From: Paenirhodobacter ferrireducens
Lineage (GTDB): Bacteria; Pseudomonadota; Alphaproteobacteria; Rhodobacterales; Rhodobacteraceae
Assembly: GCF_004022265.1 (NCBI RefSeq)
Contig: NZ_SAVB01000023.1
Span: 1-64,000, forward strand
Length of the DNA stretch: 64,000 nt
Direction of reading: 5' to 3'
In this document: positions 1-9,571 of the stretch, one piece after another
How the letters are laid out: every line of letters begins with the position of its first letter
Numbering within the stretch: the stretch's first letter is position 1
Notes under the pieces: model-generated
Database searches by the model: none
What the model was told of the DNA's origin: nothing
What the model saw: only the letters and a program-made list of their open reading frames with translations
Translations under genes and position numbers: made by a program

Positions 1-1
1 C

Positions 2-49
2 GAGAAACGCATCGAACAGCGCACCGTGCGCAAGCGGGAGGAAGCGTGA
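2..49 (+). CDS. scoA: 3-oxoacid CoA-transferase subunit A, C-terminal end (partial)
   Basis: Only the last 15 codons and the TGA are inside the window. The residues ([15 protein letters not shown]) look like the usual basic C-terminus of the alpha subunit of succinyl-CoA:3-ketoacid or acetoacetate CoA-transferase. The TGA overlaps the ATG of the next gene (TGATG at 47-51), as expected for the two subunits of one enzyme. Identity is inferred mainly from the partner gene, because so little of the protein can be seen. Confidence 0.7.
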   Translation, partial: EKRIEQRTVRKREEA

Positions 50-693
50 TGGCCGAAGTGGTGAAGGGCTGGGACCGCAACCAGATGGCCGCACGCGCCG
101 CGCTCGAACTGCACGACGGCACCTATGTGAACCTCGGCATCGGCATCCCGACGCTGGTGCCGAACTTCATCCCCGCGGGGGTGAATGTCACGCTGCAGTC
201 GGAGAACGGCATGCTCGGCATGGGCCCCTTCCCCTATGAGGGCGACGAGGATCCCGACCTCATCAATGCCGGCAAGCAGACGATCACCGAACTGCCGCAG
301 ACCGCCTATTTCGACTCTGCCACCAGCTTCGGGATGATCCGCGGCGGCAAGATCGCGATGGCGATCCTCGGCGCGATGGAAGTGTCGGAAAGGGGCGATC
401 TGGCGAACTGGATGATCCCGGGCAAGCTGGTCAAGGGCATGGGCGGGGCGATGGACCTCGTCGCCGGCGTCAAGCGCGTCGTGGTGGTGATGGACCACAC
501 CAACAAGCACGGCGAGTCGAAGGTGCTGAAGGCCTGCACCCTGCCGCTGACGGGTCAGGGCGTGGTCGACCGGATCATCACCAACCTCGGCGTGCTCGAT
601 GTGACACACAAGGGGCTGCACATCGTCGAGCTCGCCGAGGGCGTGAGCGAGGAGCAGCTGCGCGCCGCGACCGAGGCGACGATCGTCGACTGA
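49..693 (+). CDS. scoB: 3-oxoacid CoA-transferase subunit B
   Basis: The 214-residue protein is the beta subunit of a family I CoA-transferase, which moves CoA between succinyl-CoA (or acetyl-CoA) and an acetoacetate-type acid in the cytoplasm. The early GIGIPTLV glycine-rich loop and the [10 protein letters not shown] segment near residue 52, whose Glu is the family's catalytic residue carrying the CoA thioester, are both present. Length is normal for a split-subunit enzyme. I use the ATG at 49 rather than the GTG at 46 because the ATG overlaps the stop codon of subunit A. A strong hairpin follows at 718. The exact acid substrate cannot be read from sequence. Confidence 0.92.
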   Translation: MAEVVKGWDRNQMAARAALELHDGTYVNLGIGIPTLVPNFIPAGVNVTLQSENGMLGMGPFPYEGDEDPDLINAGKQTITELPQTAYFDSATSFGMIRGGKIAMAILGAMEVSERGDLANWMIPGKLVKGMGGAMDLVAGVKRVVVVMDHTNKHGESKVLKACTLPLTGQGVVDRIITNLGVLDVTHKGLHIVELAEGVSEEQLRAATEATIVD

Positions 694-717
694 CGCGTCC
701 GCTGCACACCGACCCGC

Positions 718-743
718 AAGGCCCCGCCCACCCGCGGGGCCTT
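718..743 (+). terminator. Hairpin terminator after scoAB
   Basis: AAGGCCCCGC (718-727) pairs perfectly with GCGGGGCCTT (734-743) around a six-base loop, 24 bases after the scoB stop. The T tract is short, so termination could be partly factor-assisted. Confidence 0.75.
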
Positions 744-790
744 TGCATTCGGCCCCCCGGCCCCCTGTCCCTCCCCGGCCTCCAATCGCC

Positions 791-840
791 CAAAATACCC
801 CGGGGGTGAGGCCGAAGGCCGAGGGGCCAGCGCCCCCTGC
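791..840. repeat. GC-rich intergenic repeat, copy 1
   Basis: The segment holds AAAATACCCCGGGGGTGA followed by a GC-rich inverted repeat (GGGGCCAGCGCCCC). Two further copies of the same design lie at 25121-25165 (inverted, inside xdhA) and 61161-61220 (over the end of the uracil glycosylase gene). The rest of the 694-965 gap holds the scoAB terminator and GC-rich sequence in which I see no gene. Confidence 0.6.
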
Positions 841-965
841 GCAGGTCGGACAGGGGGCCTCCCCGGGGGCGCACCGCGCCGGCGGTCCGCACCCGCGGTG
901 CGGGATTGCGCTGCGGGCCCCGCGATGCTTGAACGGGAGCAGGACCCGCGACAACCGAGGACGCG

Positions 966-1850
966 ATGCGCAAACCGGAACTCTCCCTTGTCCAGCTCGC
1001 CGTGCTCGAAGCGGTGGCCCGGCATGGCGGCATCGGCACGGCGGCGCAGGCGATCGGCCTGTCGCAGCCTTCGGTGTCGAACCATGTCTCGCAGATCGAG
1101 GGGCGGCTGCGCACCCGTCTGTTCGATCGCCAGGGCAACCGCTTCGTCGCGAATGCGCGGCTTGCGGTGCTGCTGCCGAAGATCCAGGCGCTCCTGGCGC
1201 TCTCGGACGAGGTCGACGCCCATCTGCGCGGCCACGAGGAGCTGACCGGGGGCTTCCTGCGGATCGGCTATTCTACCCATCAGTTCGTGATGGGGGTGCT
1301 TGGCCGGTTCATCGCCCACCACCCGGCGGTGCGGATCGAGGCCCGCTCGGCGGGATCCTACGAACTGCTCGCCTCGCTGCGCCGCGGCGACATCGAGGCT
1401 GCCTTCATCACCCTCGGCACGCCCGAGCCGGGGCTCGACGCGCTCGAGATGCGGCGCGAGGAAGTGGTGCTGATGGCGCGGCGCGGCTCGGATCTGGCCC
1501 GGCGCGGCAGCATCGGCTGGGAGGAGATCGGCGCGCTGACGCTGATCCGGCGCGAGGAGGGATCGGGCACGCGCCGGGCCTTCGACGCGATGGTGACGCG
1601 GCTTGGCGTGGCGCCGGCGCGCGGGCTCGATCTCGGCTCATGGGAATCGATGCGCGAGGCGGTGGCGCAGGGGCTTGGCCTCGGCATCGCGATGCGTGGC
1701 GAGATCGAACCCGATGACACCCGCGTCGCGGCGGTGCGGATCGGCCCGCCGCAGCTCGAGCTTGGCCATTATCTGGTGGCGCTGCCGGAGCTGCGCCAGA
1801 CCGCACAGGTCTCGGCGCTGTACGCCCTTGCGGCAGAGCCCGCGGCATAG
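966..1850 (+). CDS. LysR-family regulator next to phosphonate island
   Basis: The 294-residue protein has an N-terminal winged helix-turn-helix (about residues 5-65, with AAQAIGLSQPSVSNHVSQIE as recognition region) followed by a LysR-type ligand-binding domain. It reads in the same direction as, and ends 105 bases before, the Opp-type importer and phnWX genes, so it probably controls them. LysR proteins are known regulators of several 2-aminoethylphosphonate operons; the ligand here could be that compound or a related phosphonate, but this is inferred from context. The ATG at 966 puts the HTH in the usual place. Confidence 0.88.
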   Translation: MRKPELSLVQLAVLEAVARHGGIGTAAQAIGLSQPSVSNHVSQIEGRLRTRLFDRQGNRFVANARLAVLLPKIQALLALSDEVDAHLRGHEELTGGFLRIGYSTHQFVMGVLGRFIAHHPAVRIEARSAGSYELLASLRRGDIEAAFITLGTPEPGLDALEMRREEVVLMARRGSDLARRGSIGWEEIGALTLIRREEGSGTRRAFDAMVTRLGVAPARGLDLGSWESMREAVAQGLGLGIAMRGEIEPDDTRVAAVRIGPPQLELGHYLVALPELRQTAQVSALYALAAEPAA

Positions 1851-1864
1851 GGCTTCCGAAAGGA

Positions 1865-1910
1865 TCATTTGGTTAAACTATACTTTTCTATCAGTCATTT
1901 GAATGTCACA
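1865..1910 (+). promoter_or_regulatory. AT-rich promoter/operator region before phosphonate island
   Basis: This is the only AT-rich stretch for several kb (TTGGTTAAACTATACTTT and following bases). It lies just upstream of the importer gene at 1956 and after the LysR gene, where a promoter and LysR-binding site would be expected. No -35/-10 pair is assigned with certainty. Confidence 0.4.
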
Positions 1911-1955
1911 TGGAGGGCCTAGGCACGGCGCATCGCTCATCCTGGAGGGAAACCG

Positions 1956-4016
1956 ATGCGAATGAACCGTCTTGCCGTTCTGGCCTGCAGCACCGTCCTT
2001 GGCCTGTCCGGCACCGCGGCCCTTGCCGCGGGCTGTCCCGCCGTGACCGTCGCCGACATGCAGGGCCTCGAGCCGGCTTATCCCGAGCAGTTTGAGCTCG
2101 ACGCCTTCCAGGCGGCGGCAGGGTGCACGCTGGGCTTTGCCGCGAACCCCGGGAGCGCAGCGCTGAACGCGCGCATCCTCGGCAATCCCGCGCTGCCGCC
2201 GCTGGCCGAACGGCTGCCGGCCGAGCCGCTGGTGGTTGCGCCCTACGAGGCGATCGGCAGCTATGGCGGGGTCATCAACGGTGTCTCGCGCGCGACCGAG
2301 TCGGGCACCTCGGACATGCTGTCGGTGCGGCATGTGAACCTGGTGCGCTATGCCGACGACCTGAAGACGATCGTGCCCAATGTCGCGAAATCCTGGGACT
2401 GGAACGCCGATTTCACCCAGCTGACCTTCACCCTGCGCAAGGGGCACAAGTGGTCGGATGGCGCGCCCTTCACCGCCGATGACATCGTCTTCTGGTATAA
2501 CGACCTGCTGCTGAACCCGGCGGTGACGGCGAAGGTGCCCGACCGCTGGCTTTTCGACGGCAAGCCGGCGACGGTCGAGGCGCTCGATGCCGAGCATGTC
2601 CGCTTCACCTTCCCGACGCCGCAGCCGAACCTGCTCAACCGCTGGGCGGTCGACTATGGCCAGACCTTCCAGCCGCGGCACTGGCTGGCGCGGTTCATGG
2701 ACAAGTACAATCCCGATGCCGCCGCGCTGCGCGCCGAGTATGGCTTTGCGACCGAGGGCGACGCGGTGAACTTCTACTATGGCAACTCCGACTGGAAGGA
2801 TGTGCCTTCGGCGATGATGAAGGACCCGGCTCTTGCCGCCCGGATCGGCAAGAATGCGGTGCCGACGCTCGAGTCGCACATCGTCGTCGAGGAGAGTGCC
2901 GAGGGCCGCAGGCTGGTCGCCAACCCGTATTTCCACATGGTCGACACCGCCGGCAACCAGCTGCCCTACATCCCCGAGATCCACGAGGCCTTCGTGCCCG
3001 AGCGCGAGGTGGTCAACCTGCGCATCCTGAACGGTGATGTCACCTGGAAGGAGCAGGCGCTCGAGCTGAACGACTTTCCGCTGCTCAAGGAGAACGAGGC
3101 GAAGGGCCATTACAGGGCGGTGCTGGCGCCGACCTTCGGCGAGAACGTCTTCTACAGCTTCAACCGCAACGACAAGGACCCGGTGCTGCGCGCGATCTTC
3201 AGCGACCCCCGCTTCAGCCAGGCGCTGTCGCTTGGCATGGACCGAGAGGAGATTCGCGAGATCGTCTATCTCGGTCAGGGCAACATCCAGCAGGCCCTGC
3301 CTGCCGAGACGCGCACCGTCGATTTCATCACCGAGGCCGACAAGACCGCCTTTACCGCCTTCGATCCCGAGACGGCGAACCGGCTGCTTGACGAGATGGG
3401 GCTGAAGGCGGGGCCCGACGGGCTGCGCCGGCGTCCGGACGGAGCGCCGCTGACGCTGCGCCTCGTCTTCGCCTCGCAGGGCTCGCCGGTGCAGCTGCAC
3501 GAACTGGTGCGCGGCCAATGGGCAAAGCTCGGGCTGCAGGTCGATATCCGCGAGGTCACCACCGACGAATACCGCGCCAGCGCCAACAACAACGACGTCG
3601 ACGTCTTCATCTGGAAGAACGACGGCATCACCGGCCCGTTCATCAGCCAGGACGCGACGATGCTGATGCCGCCCTTCGGCGATTTCTTCAACCCGGGCGG
3701 TGGCTTCGACTGGGTGAAGTGGCACGAGACGAATGGCGCCGAGGGCAGCGCGCCGCCCGCCGACATCGCCCGGCTGTGGCCGCTCGGGGCCGAGTTCGTC
3801 TCGCAGCCGCTCGGCAGCGCGCGCAGCAACGAGATCGGCGCCGAGATCATCCGGATCCATCTCGACAACCTGCTGAAGATCGGCGTCGTGGCCGATATCC
3901 CCTCGCCCTATGTCTATGACGCGCGTCTGGCCAACTTCCGGCCGCAGACGGCGAAGACCTACGACTTCTACTGGACCTATTCCTATCGTCCGCAGCAGTG
4001 GTTCTTCCGCGACTGA
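1956..4016 (+). CDS. Opp/Dpp-type ABC transporter substrate-binding protein
   Basis: The 686-residue precursor begins with a Sec signal peptide (MRMNRLAVLACSTVLGLSG..., cleavage near ALAAG) and then shows the family 5 solute-binding fold, including VPNVAKSWDWNADFTQLTFT near residue 130. It is longer than typical peptide-binding proteins (about 530-600 residues), with about 60 extra residues before the fold. A GGAGG-like ribosome site precedes the ATG. It opens an operon of two permeases and two ATPases that continues into phnW, phnX and an ester hydrolase, so the cargo is probably a phosphonate-containing molecule larger than free aminoethylphosphonate; this is inference. Confidence 0.9.
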   Translation: MRMNRLAVLACSTVLGLSGTAALAAGCPAVTVADMQGLEPAYPEQFELDAFQAAAGCTLGFAANPGSAALNARILGNPALPPLAERLPAEPLVVAPYEAIGSYGGVINGVSRATESGTSDMLSVRHVNLVRYADDLKTIVPNVAKSWDWNADFTQLTFTLRKGHKWSDGAPFTADDIVFWYNDLLLNPAVTAKVPDRWLFDGKPATVEALDAEHVRFTFPTPQPNLLNRWAVDYGQTFQPRHWLARFMDKYNPDAAALRAEYGFATEGDAVNFYYGNSDWKDVPSAMMKDPALAARIGKNAVPTLESHIVVEESAEGRRLVANPYFHMVDTAGNQLPYIPEIHEAFVPEREVVNLRILNGDVTWKEQALELNDFPLLKENEAKGHYRAVLAPTFGENVFYSFNRNDKDPVLRAIFSDPRFSQALSLGMDREEIREIVYLGQGNIQQALPAETRTVDFITEADKTAFTAFDPETANRLLDEMGLKAGPDGLRRRPDGAPLTLRLVFASQGSPVQLHELVRGQWAKLGLQVDIREVTTDEYRASANNNDVDVFIWKNDGITGPFISQDATMLMPPFGDFFNPGGGFDWVKWHETNGAEGSAPPADIARLWPLGAEFVSQPLGSARSNEIGAEIIRIHLDNLLKIGVVADIPSPYVYDARLANFRPQTAKTYDFYWTYSYRPQQWFFRD

Positions 4017-4097
4017 GACGCGCGAGGAGCGTGCCGCCTCCGGGGATGCCTCCGGGGGTGGCGATCCTGAACTTGTCACGAAAAAGGGGAGGCCGCG

Positions 4098-5090
4098 ATG
4101 CTGCGGTTCTTGGCCGGGCGGGCCGTCGGCATGGCGGTGACGCTGGTGCTGGTATCGGTCATGGTCTTCGCGATCATGGAGCTGCCGCCGGGCGATTACG
4201 CCGATCGCTATGCGTTCCGGAAATACTCCGGCACCGGCGTCACCATCACCGAGGCGGATGTGGCGGCGATCCGGCACACGCTCGGTCTCGACCGGCCGGC
4301 ACCGCTGCGCTACCTCGACTGGGTCGGCGGGATCGTGCTGCACGGCGACTTCGGCAAGGCCTATGCCTTCGAGACCTCGGTCAACGCGATCATCGGGCAG
4401 AAGGTCTGGCTGACGCTCGGGTTGCTGTTCGTCACGCTGGTGCTCACCTATGCGGTCTCGATCCCGATCGGGATCTATGCCGCCGTGCGGCGCGGCACCG
4501 CCACCGATTACGGACTGACGGTGCTGTCCTATCTCGGCCTTGCGCTGCCGAATTTCCTGCTGGCGCTGGTGCTGCTCTATTTCGCCAACCGCTGGTTCGG
4601 CGCCTCGGTGGGCGGGCTGTTCGGCCAGGCCTACGAGAAGGCGCCCTGGTCGGCGGCCAAGCTGTGGGATCTGGTCAAGCACCTGTGGCTGCCGGCGCTG
4701 GTGCTGGCCTGGTCGGCGATGGCCTACCAGATCCAGACGGTGCGGGCGACGATGTCGGACGAGCTTGGCAAGCTCTCGGTCATCGCGGCGCGGGCGCGCG
4801 GCCTGCCCGAGATGCGGCTGTTGCTGAAATACCCGGCGCGGCTGGCGCTCAATCCCGTGGTCTCGACCATCGGCTTCGACGTGAACCGGATCTTTTCCGA
4901 GCTGCCGATCGTCGCCGCTGTGCTGGGGCTGACCGAGCTGGGCGACCTGCTGCTGAAATCCTTCCTCGATCTCGACATGAACGTCGCTGGCGCAATCCTG
5001 CTGCTGCTGACCGTGGTCATCGTCGGGATGAACTTCGTCTCGGATCTGCTGCTGGCCTGGCTCGATCCGCGGATCCGGCTGGGGGGCTGA
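4098..5090 (+). CDS. ABC transporter permease, OppB/DppB type
   Basis: The 330-residue membrane protein has the family layout: an N-terminal transmembrane helix, a periplasmic segment of about 100 residues, then five helices with the cytoplasmic EAA-type coupling loop (ELGKLSVIAARARGLPE near residue 220) that contacts the ATPases. It forms the inner-membrane channel with the next gene, whose ATG starts two bases after this stop codon. Substrate is not visible in the sequence. Confidence 0.92.
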   Translation: MLRFLAGRAVGMAVTLVLVSVMVFAIMELPPGDYADRYAFRKYSGTGVTITEADVAAIRHTLGLDRPAPLRYLDWVGGIVLHGDFGKAYAFETSVNAIIGQKVWLTLGLLFVTLVLTYAVSIPIGIYAAVRRGTATDYGLTVLSYLGLALPNFLLALVLLYFANRWFGASVGGLFGQAYEKAPWSAAKLWDLVKHLWLPALVLAWSAMAYQIQTVRATMSDELGKLSVIAARARGLPEMRLLLKYPARLALNPVVSTIGFDVNRIFSELPIVAAVLGLTELGDLLLKSFLDLDMNVAGAILLLLTVVIVGMNFVSDLLLAWLDPRIRLGG

Positions 5091-5091
5091 G

Positions 5092-6294
5092 ATGAACGAC
5101 ATGAGCCGCCTGTCCGAGGCCGGGGCGTTGCCCGCGACCCCGCCTGCCACCTCCCCCGCGACCCCGCCCGAGACCGCGGCCGAGCGCCGTGCACGGGCGC
5201 GCCGCGAGCGGTATTATTCCGCCGGTCAGTGGCGCCTTGTCTGGTGGCGCTTCCGGCGCCACCGCGGCGCGCTGTTGGCGGCGCTGCTGCTCGGGGCGAT
5301 GGTTCTTGCCGGGCTGTTCGCCGATGTCGTTGCCCCCTGCGCACCGACCGAGCGTGACCGCGCCTATCTTGCCGGGCCGCCGCAGTTCCCGGTCTTTTGC
5401 GATGCGAAGGGCTGTTCGCTGCGCCCCTTCGTGCATGGCTCGCGCACCGAGCGCGACCCGGTGACACTGCGCCTGCGGGCGGTGCCCGACCCGGAGAAAC
5501 GCGACCCGGTCATCTTCTTCGTGCCGGGGCCGACGGTGCGGCTGCTGGGGGCGATCCCGTTGTCGGTGCGGCTTTTCGGGCTCGAGAGCGGCGCGCCGCT
5601 GCATCTGTGGGGCACCGATCCGCTTGGCCGCGACGTGTTCTCGCGCACCCTTCATGCGACCCGCACCTCGCTGTCGATCGGCGTGCTCGGGGTGCTGATC
5701 TCGTTCACTCTGGCGCTGGCGATCGGTGGCATCGCGGGCTATGCGGGCGGGCTTGTCGATGCCGCGATCCAGCGCGTGACCGAGGTGGTGCGGGTGATCC
5801 CGGTGATCCCGCTCTACATGGGGCTTGCCGCGGCGATGCCGAAGGAATGGTCCTCGACGCAGGTCTATTTCGCGATGACGCTGATCCTCGGCCTGTTCGG
5901 CTGGCCCACGCTTGCGCGGCGGATCCGTTCGCAGCTGCTGTCGATCCGGGGCGAGGATTATGTGCTGGCGGCCCGGCTGGCGGGGGCACGCCCGGCGCGG
6001 ATCATCGCCGGCCATATGCTGCCCTCCTTCACCAGCTTCATCATCGTCGATCTGGTGATCTCCTTTCCCTACATGATCCTGTCGGAAACGGCGCTGAGCT
6101 TCGTCGGCCTCGGGCTGCGGCCGCCCGCGGTGTCCTGGGGGGTGATGCTGCAACAGGCGCAGTCGGTGCAGGTGATCGAACAGGCGCCGTGGCTTTTCAT
6201 TCCTGCGGGTTTCGTGGTGCTTGCCGTGCTCGCCTTCACGCTGCTGGGCGACGGGCTGCGCGACGCCGCCGACCCCTATGGCCAGAACGGGTGA
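5092..6294 (+). CDS. ABC transporter permease, OppC/DppC type, with large periplasmic insert
   Basis: The 400-residue protein is about 100 residues longer than most OppC/DppC partners. After a proline-rich cytoplasmic leader (residues 10-30) and the first helix (about 57-80) it carries a soluble stretch of roughly 100 residues, including FCDAKGCSLRPF with two cysteines, before the conserved LWGTDPLGRDVFSR segment. The coupling loop is IRGEDYVLAARLAGA. It pairs with the preceding permease. The insert may help dock the unusually long binding protein; that is inference. Confidence 0.9.
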   Translation: MNDMSRLSEAGALPATPPATSPATPPETAAERRARARRERYYSAGQWRLVWWRFRRHRGALLAALLLGAMVLAGLFADVVAPCAPTERDRAYLAGPPQFPVFCDAKGCSLRPFVHGSRTERDPVTLRLRAVPDPEKRDPVIFFVPGPTVRLLGAIPLSVRLFGLESGAPLHLWGTDPLGRDVFSRTLHATRTSLSIGVLGVLISFTLALAIGGIAGYAGGLVDAAIQRVTEVVRVIPVIPLYMGLAAAMPKEWSSTQVYFAMTLILGLFGWPTLARRIRSQLLSIRGEDYVLAARLAGARPARIIAGHMLPSFTSFIIVDLVISFPYMILSETALSFVGLGLRPPAVSWGVMLQQAQSVQVIEQAPWLFIPAGFVVLAVLAFTLLGDGLRDAADPYGQNG

Positions 6295-6297
6295 TCC

Positions 6298-7296
6298 ATG
6301 CTTTCCGTCGAGAATCTTTCCGTCACCTTCCGCACCGACGAGGGCATCGTGACCCCGGTTGCGGATGTCTCCTTCGCCCTGGCCGAGGGCCGTACCCTTG
6401 GCCTTGTCGGCGAGAGCGGCTCGGGCAAGTCGGTCACCGCGAAGGCGCTGATGCGGCTGCTGCCGGGCACCGCCACGCTCGGCGCGCACAGCCGGATGCG
6501 CTATGTCGACAAGGCCGGGCAGGCAATCGGGATCGAGCGATTGTCGCCGCGCGCGCGCGCCCTGCGCCGGCTGCGCGGGGGCGAGATCGGGATGATCTTC
6601 CAGGAGCCGATGGCCTCGTTCAGCCCGGTCTACACGATCGGCAACCAGATCACCGAGGCGATCGCGCTGCACCGCGGGCTGAAGGGGCGCGCGGCGCGGG
6701 CGCTGGCGATCGAGATGCTGGCGAAGGTCGGCATCGCCAGCCCGGAGCGGCGCATCGACCAGTATCCGCATACGCTGTCCGGGGGGATGCGGCAGCGCGC
6801 GATGATCGCGCTCGCGCTTTCGGCCGGGCCGCGACTGCTGATCGCCGACGAGCCGACGACCGCGCTTGATGTGACGATCCAGGCGCAGGTGCTTGATCTG
6901 ATGCGGGGCCTGCAGTGCGATCTCGGCATGGCGATGATCTTCATCAGCCATGACCTCGGGGTGATCGCCCAGGTCGCGCAGGAGGTGGCGGTGATGTATC
7001 TCGGCACGATCGTCGAGCGCGGTCCGGTGCGCGCGCTGTTGCAGGCGCCGGCGCATCCCTACACCCGCGGGCTGATCGCGGCGATCCCGCGGCTCGACCG
7101 GCTCGAGGGGCGCCTGCATCCGGTGCCGGGCGAGATCCCGAGCCCCTCGGCGCGGCCCGCGGGCTGCCCGTTCCATCCGCGCTGCGCCGAGGCGCTTGCC
7201 GGGATCTGCGCCACGCGGGTGCCGGAGCCGGTCGATCTTGGCGGCGGGCGCGTGGTGCGCTGCCACCTGCACACCGGCGAAAGGAGTGTCGCATGA
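6298..7296 (+). CDS. ABC transporter ATPase, OppD/DppD type
   Basis: The 332-residue cytoplasmic ATPase has Walker [11 protein letters not shown] (about residue 38), signature [13 protein letters not shown], Walker [13 protein letters not shown] and the C-terminal oligopeptide-transporter domain with a cysteine cluster ([15 protein letters not shown]) typical of the OppD/DppD group. It starts three bases after the permease stop and overlaps the next ATPase by four bases (ATGA). Confidence 0.93.
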   Translation: MLSVENLSVTFRTDEGIVTPVADVSFALAEGRTLGLVGESGSGKSVTAKALMRLLPGTATLGAHSRMRYVDKAGQAIGIERLSPRARALRRLRGGEIGMIFQEPMASFSPVYTIGNQITEAIALHRGLKGRAARALAIEMLAKVGIASPERRIDQYPHTLSGGMRQRAMIALALSAGPRLLIADEPTTALDVTIQAQVLDLMRGLQCDLGMAMIFISHDLGVIAQVAQEVAVMYLGTIVERGPVRALLQAPAHPYTRGLIAAIPRLDRLEGRLHPVPGEIPSPSARPAGCPFHPRCAEALAGICATRVPEPVDLGGGRVVRCHLHTGERSVA

Positions 7297-8306
7297 ACGG
7301 CCCGCTGATCGAGGTGAGGGATCTCGAGGTCACTTTCGAGACCGGAGGCCGGGGGCTTTTCGACCGCCGTCGCGCGCCGCTGCGCGCGGTCGACGGGGTC
7401 AGCTTCGACATCCGCCGCGGCGAGACCGTCGGGCTTGTCGGCGAAAGCGGCTCGGGCAAGACCACGGTCGGCCGCGCGCTCCTGCGCGCGCTCGACCCGA
7501 CGGCGGGGCAGGTGCTGCTGCACGGTCCCGAGGGTACGATCGAGCTTTCCGCGCTTGCGGAGGCGGCATTGCGCGCGGTCCGGCCGCGGATGAGCCTGGT
7601 CTTTCAGGACCCCTATTCCAGCCTGAATCCGCGGATGACGGTGCGCGACATCATCGCCGAGCCGCTGGTGGCGACCGGGCTGTTGCGGGACCGCGCCGAA
7701 ATCGACGCGCGGGTGCGCGAGATCGCGGCGCGCTGCAAGCTCGACCTCGAGCATCTGCGCCGTTTCCCCCATGCCTTCTCCGGCGGCCAGCGGCAGCGCA
7801 TCTGCATCGCCCGCGCCCTCGTCGCGCGCCCCGATTTCGTCGTCTGCGACGAGAGCGTCTCGGCGCTCGACGTCTCGATCCAGGCCGAGATCGTCAACCT
7901 GCTGCACGAGTTGCAACAGGAGACCGGGGTCAGCTTCCTGTTCATCGCGCATGACCTTTCGGTGGTGGCGCAGATCAGCCGGCGCGTTGCGGTGATGTAT
8001 GTCGGCCGCTTCGTCGAATATGCGCCGACCGAGGCGCTGTTCTTCGCGCCGCGCCATCCCTACACCCATGCGCTGCTGTCGGCCGTGCCGCAGCCCGACC
8101 CCGATCTGGGCTTCCACCCGGATCGGCTCGAGGGCGAGATCCCGGACCCGTCCGAGCCGTCCCCGGGCTGCCGCTTCCATTCGCGCTGCCGCTTCGCGCG
8201 CGCCGCCTGCCGCGATGTGGTCCCGGCCTGGCGCGAGATCGCCCCCGAGCATTTCGTCGCCTGCCATTTCGCCGAAGAACTCGACCTGGCGCGCGCCAGA
8301 CCCTGA
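7293..8306 (+). CDS. ABC transporter ATPase, OppF/DppF type
   Basis: The 337-residue second ATPase of the importer has Walker [16 protein letters not shown], signature [15 protein letters not shown], Walker [13 protein letters not shown] and a C-terminal [14 protein letters not shown] cysteine motif as in OppF/DppF. In Walker B the usual DEP is DES, a variant also seen in some DppF proteins. The ATG overlaps the preceding stop codon. It forms a heterodimer with the OppD-type subunit by family analogy. Confidence 0.93.
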   Translation: MNGPLIEVRDLEVTFETGGRGLFDRRRAPLRAVDGVSFDIRRGETVGLVGESGSGKTTVGRALLRALDPTAGQVLLHGPEGTIELSALAEAALRAVRPRMSLVFQDPYSSLNPRMTVRDIIAEPLVATGLLRDRAEIDARVREIAARCKLDLEHLRRFPHAFSGGQRQRICIARALVARPDFVVCDESVSALDVSIQAEIVNLLHELQQETGVSFLFIAHDLSVVAQISRRVAVMYVGRFVEYAPTEALFFAPRHPYTHALLSAVPQPDPDLGFHPDRLEGEIPDPSEPSPGCRFHSRCRFARAACRDVVPAWREIAPEHFVACHFAEELDLARARP

Positions 8307-8330
8307 GCCGCGCTTCCCCCTTTTTCCGGT

Positions 8331-8357
8331 GGCCGCAGACCTGCGGCCGCCTTTCCT
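8331..8357 (+). terminator. Hairpin between importer and phnW, possible attenuator
   Basis: GGCCGCAG (8331-8338) and CTGCGGCC (8341-8348) form a perfect inverted repeat, followed by the pyrimidine run GCCTTTCCTT. It lies in the only sizeable gap (71 bases) inside the phosphonate operon, so it may reduce expression of the catabolic genes relative to the importer or stabilise the upstream mRNA. It could be chance in GC-rich DNA. Confidence 0.4.
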
Positions 8358-8377
8358 TCCTGCTTTCGGAGACAGAC

Positions 8378-9571
8378 GTGACCGACCTCCTCATCGAACC
8401 GCCGCGCATGGGCGAACCCTGGCTTCTGACCCCCGGACCGCTGTCCACCTCCTTTGCGGTCAAGTCCGCGATGTTGACCGATCTCGGCAGCTGGGACAGC
8501 GACTTCCGGGCGATGACCGCCGAGGTCCGCGCGCGGCTTGTCGCGCTGCTCGGGGAGGGGGGAGAGGCCTATACCTGCGTGCCGATGCAGGGCTCGGGCA
8601 GCTATTGCGTCGAGGCGATGCTCGGCACGCTGGTGCCGCGCGCCGGGCGGGCGCTGGTGCTGGCGAACGGCGCGTATGGCGCGCGCGCGGCGCAGATGCT
8701 GCGGGTGATGGGGCGCGCGGTGGTGGTGCTCGACAAGGGCGACTACCTGCCGCCGCGCGGCGCCGAGGTGGCGGCGATCCTGGCGCAGGACCCGGCGATC
8801 AGCCATGTCGTGGCGATCCATTGCGAGACCTCCTCGGGCATCCTCAACCCGCTTCCCGAGATCGCCGCAGCGGTGGCCGGGGCCGGGCGCCGGCTGCTGA
8901 TCGACAGCATGTCCGCCTTCGGCGCGGTGCCGGTGCTGCCCGCCGAGATCGCCTTCGACGCGCTGGTCAGCTCGGCCAACAAATGCATCGAGGGGGTGCC
9001 GGGCTTCGGCTTCGTGCTGGTGCGCCGCGCCGCGCTGGCCGAGGCCACAGGCAATGCTCATGCGCTTTGCCTCGACATCGCCGCGCAATCGGCCGAGTTC
9101 GAGCGCTCGGGGCAATGGCGCTTCACCCCGCCCACCCATGCCGTCGCGGCCTTCCTGCAGGCGCTGCGCGAGCACGAGGCGGAGGGCGGCGTTGCCGCGC
9201 GCGGCGCGCGCTATGCGGCCAACCGCGACCGGCTGGTGGCGGGGATGCGGCAGATGGGGTTCGAGACACTGCTGAGCGATGCCTGGCTCAGCCCGGTCAT
9301 CACCACCTTCTTCTGCCCCGCCGATCCGGCCTTCGTCTTTGCCGATTTCTACGACCGGATGAAGGCGAAGGGGTTCATCCTCTATCCGGGCAAGCTGACG
9401 CAGGTCGACAGCTTCCGCATCGGCACGATCGGTCGGCTCGACACCGGGGTGATCGACGCGGTCCTGGCTGCCGTGCGCGACACCCTGGCCGAGACCGGGG
9501 TGCGCGGTGCCGCGCCCTCTGGTGCGGCGCTCGGGGAACGGGCGCGGTTCCTGGCGGAGGTGGCGGCATGA
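8378..9571 (+). CDS. phnW: 2-aminoethylphosphonate--pyruvate transaminase
   Basis: The 397-residue PLP enzyme converts 2-aminoethylphosphonate plus pyruvate to phosphonoacetaldehyde plus alanine. The N-terminal LLTPGPLSTSFAVKSAML motif, the phosphate-holding region and the PLP lysine in SSANKCIEGVPGFGF (about residue 194) fit PhnW. The start is a GTG preceded by GGAGAC; the next in-frame ATG (8408) would cut into the conserved N-terminus. The stop overlaps phnX by ATGA, coupling production of the unstable aldehyde to its hydrolysis. Confidence 0.93.
   Translation: MTDLLIEPPRMGEPWLLTPGPLSTSFAVKSAMLTDLGSWDSDFRAMTAEVRARLVALLGEGGEAYTCVPMQGSGSYCVEAMLGTLVPRAGRALVLANGAYGARAAQMLRVMGRAVVVLDKGDYLPPRGAEVAAILAQDPAISHVVAIHCETSSGILNPLPEIAAAVAGAGRRLLIDSMSAFGAVPVLPAEIAFDALVSSANKCIEGVPGFGFVLVRRAALAEATGNAHALCLDIAAQSAEFERSGQWRFTPPTHAVAAFLQALREHEAEGGVAARGARYAANRDRLVAGMRQMGFETLLSDAWLSPVITTFFCPADPAFVFADFYDRMKAKGFILYPGKLTQVDSFRIGTIGRLDTGVIDAVLAAVRDTLAETGVRGAAPSGAALGERARFLAEVAA

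Noticed and set aside
1878-5150. Very long open frame on the minus strand
   Set aside because: It lies antisense to the importer genes, is full of Arg/His/Gln typical of the complement of high-GC coding DNA, and has no domain or ribosome site.
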